NCBI GenBank assembly: GCA_017934845.1
Contig: JAGBIR010000215.1
Span: 1-12,002 of the forward strand
Source of the DNA: Alistipes sp.
GTDB lineage: Bacteria > Bacteroidota > Bacteroidia > Bacteroidales > Rikenellaceae
Length of the DNA stretch: 12,002 bases
Direction: 5' to 3'
How positions within the stretch are numbered: position 1 is the first letter of the stretch; each line of letters starts with the position of its first letter. Of this stretch, positions 6,964 to 12,002 are shown one piece after another. The translations under genes were made by a program, and so were the position numbers. The notes beneath the pieces are model-generated. The model did not search any database, was not told the origin of the DNA, and was given only the letters and a program-made list of their open reading frames with translations.

Positions 6964-7878
6964 ATGAGCAAGATTACGATTTATCAATTCACCGACCCTA
7001 CCTGCATTTGGTGTTGGGGTAACGAGCCCGTACTACGCGCACTTGACTATCTGTATGGTGAGAAGATTGCCATAGAGTTTATTATGGGCGGCCTGATTGA
7101 GGATATCAGAACACTATTCAACATCGAAGGCCCTGTAAATCTTGTAATCGAACGAGCAAATGCCCGCATAGCCGAAGATTGGCGCAGGGCCTCGCAACGC
7201 CACGGAATGCCAATTGGCAAAGAGTGTATGCGACTATACACCGAACAATACACGTCAAGTTTCCCGCAAAACATCGCCTACGAGGCAGCCAAGCGAATCG
7301 ATAAAGAGAGGGCCAAATTGTTTCTGCGCCGCATTCGTGAGGCCACCTTTACAGAGTGCCGTCGCACGTCGCAAATTGATATTTTGGTTGAGTTGGCTAC
7401 CGAAGTCGGTATCGATGCAGCCCAATTTATCGATAAATACACCAATGGCGGTGCGCAAGCCGACTTTATGCAGGATAGAATGAAGTGCCGCCGCAATGGC
7501 ATTACGGGTTTTCCATCATATTTGGTAAGCGAGGGCAATACCAATATAATATTAGGCGGTTACCAGAATCTGCGCACCTTCCATACGGTAATCTCTCGTT
7601 TAAGCGGAGGCAAAATCAAGCCGCGGCGTATAGGCCCATCACTCGCCAACATCATCGACTTTGCCAAACATTACAAGAGTTTCTACCCTGCCGAGATCGA
7701 AACAACATTTTCACTCGACAGAGCGCAGACCGATGCTATGATTTCCGAGCTACTGCAAAAACAACGGCTTTCATCACAAACCATTGGCGATGGGCGCAAA
7801 TTAACATACATAACTAACGCACGCTCACGCTACACAACAAAAGAAAGCGCCACCAATAAGAACTCCTCAATCGCCTAA
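6964..7878 (+). CDS. DsbA-fold thioredoxin-like protein with CIWC motif
   Basis: The 304-residue protein has no signal peptide or membrane helix, so it is predicted cytoplasmic. Residues 1-215 form a DsbA/FrnE-like fold. It begins with the strand KITIYQF, then DPTCIWCWGNEP with redox cysteines C14 and C17. A long helical insertion (about 55-170) follows, then the cis-Pro loop TGFPSYLV (P184). The opening resembles the SpxH/YjbH ClpXP-adaptor family, but I cannot assign that role. Residues about 235-283 (FSLDRAQTDAMISELLQKQ onward) look helical, perhaps a small winged-helix-like tail. The ATG at 6964 is chosen because the fold starts there; the upstream TTG-initiated extension lies in AT-rich intergenic sequence. 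It is transcribed divergently from luxS as a single gene and is closed by the hairpin at 7961-7998. Confidence 0.8.
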   Translation: MSKITIYQFTDPTCIWCWGNEPVLRALDYLYGEKIAIEFIMGGLIEDIRTLFNIEGPVNLVIERANARIAEDWRRASQRHGMPIGKECMRLYTEQYTSSFPQNIAYEAAKRIDKERAKLFLRRIREATFTECRRTSQIDILVELATEVGIDAAQFIDKYTNGGAQADFMQDRMKCRRNGITGFPSYLVSEGNTNIILGGYQNLRTFHTVISRLSGGKIKPRRIGPSLANIIDFAKHYKSFYPAEIETTFSLDRAQTDAMISELLQKQRLSSQTIGDGRKLTYITNARSRYTTKESATNKNSSIA

Positions 7879-7960
7879 CTATCACCGCAAAGCAACAAAT
7901 CAGACTTATTGGTCAAAATTAACACATCAAATTGTGGAATTTAATTGATTTTATATAAGA

Positions 7961-7998
7961 GAACCTGTCTAACAATTTTTTGATTGTTAGACAGGTTC
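7961..7998. terminator. Strong bidirectional hairpin terminator
   Basis: Arms 7961-7976 and 7983-7998 are perfectly complementary over 16 bases, with a TTTTTG loop. AAGA (7957-7960) and TCTT (8000-8003) can extend the stem past one bulged base. It lies between the convergent ends of the DsbA-like gene and yccF, 82 and 23 bases from their stops. T-rich sequence trails on both strands. Confidence 0.85.
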
Positions 7999-8021
7999 AT
8001 CTTGTTTTTGCTTATTCAAAT

Positions 8022-8396
8022 CTATCGGCGGACTACTTCGTGGCCAAAGGGCATAAGAGCAAGAATCATAAGTTTGAAGTGCTGCAAGCCGAAGGGGATT
8101 CCGATGATGGTACAGCAGAATACCACACCCAAAGCCAAGTGAGAGAGAGCAACCTCGATACCTCCAAAGATTATCCACAGCACATTGAGCAGGATTGAGA
8201 GACAACCCGATGATTTTTCACGCTGGACAACCTCGCCACCAAAGGGCCACATTGCAAATGTTCCCAACTTCATAACCTGTACACCGAAGGGGATACCAAC
8301 GATTGTAAGACACAAAATCAAGCCTCCAAGGAAATAACCTAGACCAAGGAATAATCCTCCGAATATAAACCAAATAAGATTACCAAGTAAACTCAT
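8022..8396 (-). CDS. yccF: YccF-domain inner-membrane protein
   Basis: The 124-residue protein is made of two tandem copies of the YccF domain. Copy 1 (about 1-55) has GNLIWFIFGG, TIVGIPFGVQ and MWPFGGEVV. Copy 2 (about 65-123) repeats these as NVLWIIFGG, TIIGIPFGLQ and LMPFGHEVV. Each copy carries hydrophobic helices, so it is an integral membrane protein. The function of the family is unknown. Length and two-repeat layout are normal. It appears to be a single-gene transcript, with a good promoter at 8448-8479 and a hairpin terminator 23 bases past its stop. Confidence 0.92.
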   Translation of the reverse strand: MSLLGNLIWFIFGGLFLGLGYFLGGLILCLTIVGIPFGVQVMKLGTFAMWPFGGEVVQREKSSGCLSILLNVLWIIFGGIEVALSHLALGVVFCCTIIGIPFGLQHFKLMILALMPFGHEVVRR

Positions 8397-8447
8397 AACG
8401 CGTAGTTTTATAATTGTTAGTTTTAAGTTTCAAAATATTGCTGACCT

Positions 8448-8479
8448 CAAATATAGATATAAAATCTTAAAAATCAAAA
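8448..8479 (-). promoter_or_regulatory. Bacteroidota-type promoter for yccF
   Basis: On the minus strand, TTTTG (8479 to 8475) is followed after 19 bases by TATATTTG (8455 to 8448), matching the -33 TTTG and -7 TAnnTTTG elements. The predicted transcript starts near 8442, about 45 bases ahead of the ATG. Confidence 0.75.
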
Positions 8480-8505
8480 TCAGCCAACTCATCTACTCTG
8501 CACCG

Positions 8506-9777
8506 CTAACCCTTTTTATTGCGGAATACAACATGTTCGAGAATAATGACCGTAATCACACCCATAACAAAGCCATTACCAATGACGGGGCGCAGCAGCG
8601 CAGGGATAACCCCCATTGGCACAATACCAAATAGCAGTGCAACCATAATAGGCAGGCCCACGACAAGTGCATTATCGAAACTTCCAACCGAACGATCGGC
8701 AACCATCATATGAAACGATGCAGCTAGCTGTGTTCCCATCAAATAGAGCAGAATAACGCCAATTACTGTATTAGGGATAGCCGACAAAACAGCAATAAGT
8801 GACGGCACAAAGGCGCATATTAAAAGTCCAGCACCTGCGGGTATCAATGCAAAGCGGGAAGCGCACATCGATGAGGCAATAACTCCTGGCGACATAGAGA
8901 AATTAACAGGGCCTATTACACCTAAACCGCCTGCCATCATATTCAGCAAGCCCGTAAGACCCACACCGCGTCGGCATCGTTTATCGGCATCCTCCACACC
9001 AAGCATTGCGCCCAGCGACTGAATGGAGCCAATATCGTTAATCAGCAGGGCCACATAGCAAAACAGGAAGGCAACAATGATACTTCCGTCAAACTCCAAA
9101 CTGGGCAGCAACAGCGGGCCTTCCGACTCGGCATAGCGCGCCATCACCTCGCCAAAGCCTCCATAAATCGCGTAATATGTAATGCATCCGACCAACAGAG
9201 CGACCGGCACCAATAATGACTTGGCAACTCCTCGCAGATGAGCCGCAGCAAAGGCCATCAAAGGCACAGCTACGATAGTAAACCAAAGTCCAAAAACGTG
9301 ACGTTCGGGCTCGCCGGCAGGAAATATCAAATTCTTAATCGTTGGGCCCAAAGTAAAGGCTATAAGCATAAGAATCACCACCACAATGCGCGGCGTAAAA
9401 ATACGTTGCAGACGCTGCAACATAGGGCCAATCGACAACGACGCGACGATAGCACCGCCGATAAGTATCGCGGTGTATATCTTATTGGTATTTACCGCCT
9501 CACCCTGCGAAGCGAGGGTCGCTATGATACCTACCAAAAGTACCGACGCGGGTCCTACGACAATAGGCATACGATGTCCCCACAAAACCTGAACTATTGT
9601 AGCAAAACCCATCAGGGCAAAGGCCTTCTGCGTATAGAAAACTCGCTCGGCAGGCGAACCTACCGCAATAAACATCGATGTCACAACAACCGCCACAGCC
9701 AGCACAAACCATTGGAAGCTGTAGAGAAGCAACTGTCCCATTGGTGGGCGGTCATTCAATCCATACTTAAGATTCAT
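8506..9777 (-). CDS. NCS2-family xanthine/uracil-type permease
   Basis: The 423-residue protein is hydrophobic throughout, with about 12-14 membrane helices, and resembles the nucleobase–cation symporter-2 family that imports purines or pyrimidines across the inner membrane. Supporting blocks are the opening KYGLNDRPP, GHRMPIVVGPASVLLVG (67-83), NDIGSIQSLGAMLGVED (237-253) and a FSMSPGVIASSMCASR block (283-298) that aligns with the NCS2 motif in TM10. The usual acidic or Gln residue plus Asn before Gly-Val in that motif is replaced by Ser-Pro, so the substrate cannot be inferred. The ATG at 9777 has a well-placed promoter upstream. The stop is TAG. No partner gene in the same direction is close by. 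Confidence 0.85.
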   Translation of the reverse strand: MNLKYGLNDRPPMGQLLLYSFQWFVLAVAVVVTSMFIAVGSPAERVFYTQKAFALMGFATIVQVLWGHRMPIVVGPASVLLVGIIATLASQGEAVNTNKIYTAILIGGAIVASLSIGPMLQRLQRIFTPRIVVVILMLIAFTLGPTIKNLIFPAGEPERHVFGLWFTIVAVPLMAFAAAHLRGVAKSLLVPVALLVGCITYYAIYGGFGEVMARYAESEGPLLLPSLEFDGSIIVAFLFCYVALLINDIGSIQSLGAMLGVEDADKRCRRGVGLTGLLNMMAGGLGVIGPVNFSMSPGVIASSMCASRFALIPAGAGLLICAFVPSLIAVLSAIPNTVIGVILLYLMGTQLAASFHMMVADRSVGSFDNALVVGLPIMVALLFGIVPMGVIPALLRPVIGNGFVMGVITVIILEHVVFRNKKG

Positions 9778-9837
9778 AACTCAATATATCTCAATATTAT
9801 AAAAACAGTTGAGCCATCAGCGCAGAGCGGCTCGATG

Positions 9838-9869
9838 CAAAGATACAATCGCCAATCGAGAATTCAAAA
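9838..9869 (-). promoter_or_regulatory. Bacteroidota-type promoter for the NCS2 permease
   Basis: On the minus strand, TTTTG (9869 to 9865) is followed after 19 bases by TATCTTTG (9845 to 9838). The predicted start of transcription is near 9832, giving a leader of about 55 bases. That is too short for a purine riboswitch, and I see none. Confidence 0.75.
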
Positions 9870-10000
9870 TTTTAGTCGTAACGCAACACGCTACTTATGC
9901 CCAATAGCGTTGTTGATAATTGCACTATGATGCCATCCAGCCAAGCCGGCACATCGTCAGGCGCAAAAAAATCGGGTTCGCACACAATAATTTCACTCTT

Positions 10001-10035
10001 TTTGTCGATAGTCCGTGGATTTTTTATTAAATTTG
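10001..10035 (+). promoter_or_regulatory. Probable promoter for the NagB-like/PIG-L gene
   Basis: TAAATTTG (10028-10035) is an exact TAnnTTTG match. The nearest TTTG (10001-10004) is 23 bases upstream, a little farther than the 19-20 seen for the other promoters here. Transcription would start near 10041, leaving a leader of about 53 A-rich bases. Confidence 0.6.
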
Positions 10036-10093
10036 CGTAATATAAGATTCAAAACAAGAAGAACGAATTATAACAATATAAAATCACAACACT

Positions 10094-12002
10094 ATGGAAA
10101 GTAAATACTCTTTACCAAAGGATGGTGGTTTGGTTTTCGAGGGTACTCCTCGCGATATTATCCACCGCTATGAGAAGATTCCCACCTCGGTATTTGATGT
10201 CGAGAGTGAAGGTGTAAGTTACGTTGCCGACCTCGTTGAGCAGGCTATTGCAAATCATAACGCATCGGGCCAGCAGCGTCCTTTTGCGTTGGGACTCAGC
10301 ACAGGTCGCACGCCTATTGGACTTTATCGTGAGCTTGCAGCGCGTTGTAAGGCCGGCAAGCTGTCATTTGCCAACGTTGAGGTTTACAGCATCGACGAGT
10401 TCTATCCAGCAGCAAAGAATGGCCCGCAGAGCCGCAGCTACAGAATCTATGAGGATTTGCTCAGTTTGGTAGATATCAAGCCCGAGAATATCCACACTAT
10501 GGATAGCGACATTCCTGTTGAGAAGCTATCGGCTTATTGTGCCGATTACGACTACAAGTCACGCGGCATCGACCTTCTGCTTATCGGTATGGGTGAGCAG
10601 GGTCAGGTAGGTTTCAACGAGCCGGGCTCGTATGCAAAGTCGGTTACTCGAATGGTACAGCTTACATATCAGTCACGCAAAACCTGCGCAAGCCAATTCT
10701 ATGGCGTAGAGAATACCCCAAAGATGGCTATCACAATGGGTCTTAATACAGTAATGAGCGCCAAGCGCATCGTTCTTATGGCTTGGGGCGAGGGTAAGGC
10801 TTCGGTAATCGGTAAGGTTGTAGAGGGCGACGCAACGCGTATGATTCCTGCATCACTATTGCAGAACCACCCCAACATCGAGGCCGTAGTTGATGATCCC
10901 GCTGCCGAGAACCTCACGGTAAAGAAGGCTCCTTGGTTGGTTGGCCCTTGCGAGTGGACATCACGTCTTATGCGTAAGGCTGTAGTTTGGCTTTGCGGCG
11001 TGGTTGAGAAGCCTATCTTGAAGCTTACTCATAAGGATTATATCGAGCACTCGTTGGGTGAGATGCTCGACGCAATGGGAATGAGCTACGACGCAGTAAA
11101 CATCAAGGTCTTCAACGACCTTCAGCATACCATTACAGGCTGGCCGGGCGGTAAGCCGAATGCCGACGACACTACTCGTCCCGTGGCATCGACTCCGTTC
11201 CCCAAGCGCGTTATTATCTTCTCTCCCCACCCCGATGATGATGTTATCTCGATGGGAGGTACATTCATCCGCCTTGTTGAGCAGGGTCACGATGTACACG
11301 TTGCCTATGAGACTTCGGGTAACGTAGCAGTACACGACGACGTTGTTGTTCAGCACATGGATACAGCTCGCGAGTTGGGCTTTGGCGACCGCGTAGAGGA
11401 GGTTCAGAAGATTATCGCAAGCAAGAAGAAGGGCGAGCCTGAGCCTCGCGCTCTGCTCGACATCAAGGGTGCTATCCGTCGTGCCGAGGCACGCGGTGCG
11501 GTACGTTCATTTGGATTGAATGAGGATACCAACGCTCACTTCCTCAACCTGCCGTTCTACGAGACTGGCGGTATTAAGAAGGGCGAGCGCACCGATAAGG
11601 ATATCGAAATCATTACCGAGCTTTTGCAGCAGGTTAAACCTCACCAGATCTACCTTGCAGGCGACTTGGCCGACCCCCACGGCACACACCGCGTATGTAC
11701 CGAGGCTGTTTTGGAGGCTCTGTTCCGTTTGAAGGATGCAGGCGAGAAGTGGTTGGAGGAGTGCGTTGTATGGCTCTACCGCGGTGCTTGGATGGAGTGG
11801 GAGATTGGAATGGTCGATATGGCTGTACCTTTGAGTCCCGATGAGCTTATCAAGAAGCGTCACGCCATCTATCGTCACCTCTCACAGAAGGATATCGTCC
11901 CCTTCCCGGGCGATGATAGCCGCGAGTTCTGGCAGCGTGCCGAGGAGCGTACACAAAACACAGCCCGTCTGTACGACGAGTTGGGAATGGCCGAGTATCA
12001 GG
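10094..12002 (+). CDS. NagB-like sugar-isomerase / PIG-L deacetylase fusion (3' end cut off)
   Basis: 636 codons are visible and the frame is still open at the window edge. Residues about 40-270 form a NagB (glucosamine-6-phosphate deaminase) domain: LSTGRTPIGLYREL, YSIDEFYP (D101) and GMGEQGQVGFNEPGS (165-179). Two canonical catalytic residues of NagB, the Asp and His of the NDGH segment, are Gln169 and Gln171, while Glu176 is kept. After a linker with the segment NDLQHTITGWPGGKPNADD, residues about 370-600 form a PIG-L/LmbE domain with the metal-site motifs HPDDD (379-383) and DPHGTH (H529, H532). Such fusions, usually annotated as glucosamine-6-phosphate deaminase and about 660 residues long, are known in Bacteroidota, so few codons should be missing. 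Deamination is doubtful; N-deacetylation of an amino-sugar compound is inferred from the intact PIG-L site. AAG, GAG, CGT and GGT codons are favoured, suggesting high expression. Confidence 0.88.
   Translation, partial: MESKYSLPKDGGLVFEGTPRDIIHRYEKIPTSVFDVESEGVSYVADLVEQAIANHNASGQQRPFALGLSTGRTPIGLYRELAARCKAGKLSFANVEVYSIDEFYPAAKNGPQSRSYRIYEDLLSLVDIKPENIHTMDSDIPVEKLSAYCADYDYKSRGIDLLLIGMGEQGQVGFNEPGSYAKSVTRMVQLTYQSRKTCASQFYGVENTPKMAITMGLNTVMSAKRIVLMAWGEGKASVIGKVVEGDATRMIPASLLQNHPNIEAVVDDPAAENLTVKKAPWLVGPCEWTSRLMRKAVVWLCGVVEKPILKLTHKDYIEHSLGEMLDAMGMSYDAVNIKVFNDLQHTITGWPGGKPNADDTTRPVASTPFPKRVIIFSPHPDDDVISMGGTFIRLVEQGHDVHVAYETSGNVAVHDDVVVQHMDTARELGFGDRVEEVQKIIASKKKGEPEPRALLDIKGAIRRAEARGAVRSFGLNEDTNAHFLNLPFYETGGIKKGERTDKDIEIITELLQQVKPHQIYLAGDLADPHGTHRVCTEAVLEALFRLKDAGEKWLEECVVWLYRGAWMEWEIGMVDMAVPLSPDELIKKRHAIYRHLSQKDIVPFPGDDSREFWQRAEERTQNTARLYDELGMAEYQ

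Larger units (their letters stand above)
9778..10093. other. Divergent intergenic region, permease / NagB-like gene
   Basis: This 316-base gap holds the permease promoter (9838-9869), the NagB-like promoter (10001-10035), and between them about 130 bases that are not AT-rich like the other gaps. On the minus strand this middle part lies in a 58-codon open frame (10048 to 9875, TAA at 9874-9872) with no ATG. I see no hairpin terminator, riboswitch or tRNA here. Confidence 0.7.

Noticed and set aside
6754..6987. 77-codon minus-strand open frame between luxS and the DsbA-like gene
   Set aside because: It overlaps the start of the DsbA-like gene on the other strand and crosses the AT-rich intergenic part. 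It has no recognisable domain.
7961..7998. Perfect 16-base inverted repeat as a transposon end or attachment site
   Set aside because: It is a single short-looped hairpin between convergent genes with T-rich flanks, best explained as a terminator. No transposase or target duplication is seen.
9238..9930. 230-codon plus-strand open frame across the permease
   Set aside because: It is antisense to a clear membrane transporter, has low-complexity polar composition and no family resemblance.

Overview
This window looks like chromosome from a member of the Bacteroidota, most likely the order Bacteroidales and possibly a Rikenellaceae/Alistipes-type organism; the genus is an inference. The evidence is repeated TTTG...TAnnTTTG promoters of the Bacteroidota type, a lipid A gene (lpxK, so an outer membrane), a lipoprotein murein hydrolase, and a NagB–PIG-L fusion of a kind I know from this phylum. 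Base composition is balanced in genes and AT-rich in the gaps between them. I see no insertion sequence, prophage, CRISPR array, tRNA or rRNA, so this is mostly ordinary core chromosome.

Layout. Positions 1-74 hold the last codons of a probable dCMP deaminase. It converges on an lpxK–ssb operon (minus strand, 1687 to 144) through a shared hairpin terminator. A divergent gap of about 200 bases separates lpxK from a tight plus-strand operon (1890-4828): a MepM-like M23 endopeptidase lipoprotein, a YhbP-family flavin-fold protein, ispD (isoprenoid synthesis) and a membrane-anchored PH-like protein. The last three genes overlap at their ends. Converging on it is a minus-strand operon, luxS–mtnN–zip (6731 to 4830). 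LuxS and the nucleosidase together recycle S-adenosylhomocysteine and make the AI-2 precursor. The zip metal-transporter gene carries an in-frame TAG that removes its last membrane helix, although the remaining 34 codons are still intact.

Divergent from luxS is a DsbA-fold protein with a CIWC motif (6964-7878). A strong bidirectional hairpin separates it from a YccF-family membrane protein (minus, 8396-8022). An NCS2-type nucleobase permease follows (minus, 9777-8506). A 316-base divergent gap leads to the NagB-like/PIG-L fusion (plus, 10094 to beyond the window end). The NagB half lacks two canonical catalytic residues, while the PIG-L metal site looks intact.

The observations most worth a second look are the nonsense codon in zip, the degenerate NagB active site, a possibly leaderless M23 transcript, an inverted repeat in the lpxK/M23 gap, and a coding-like, start-less open frame in the permease/NagB gap. 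I found no clear new defence or mobile system.
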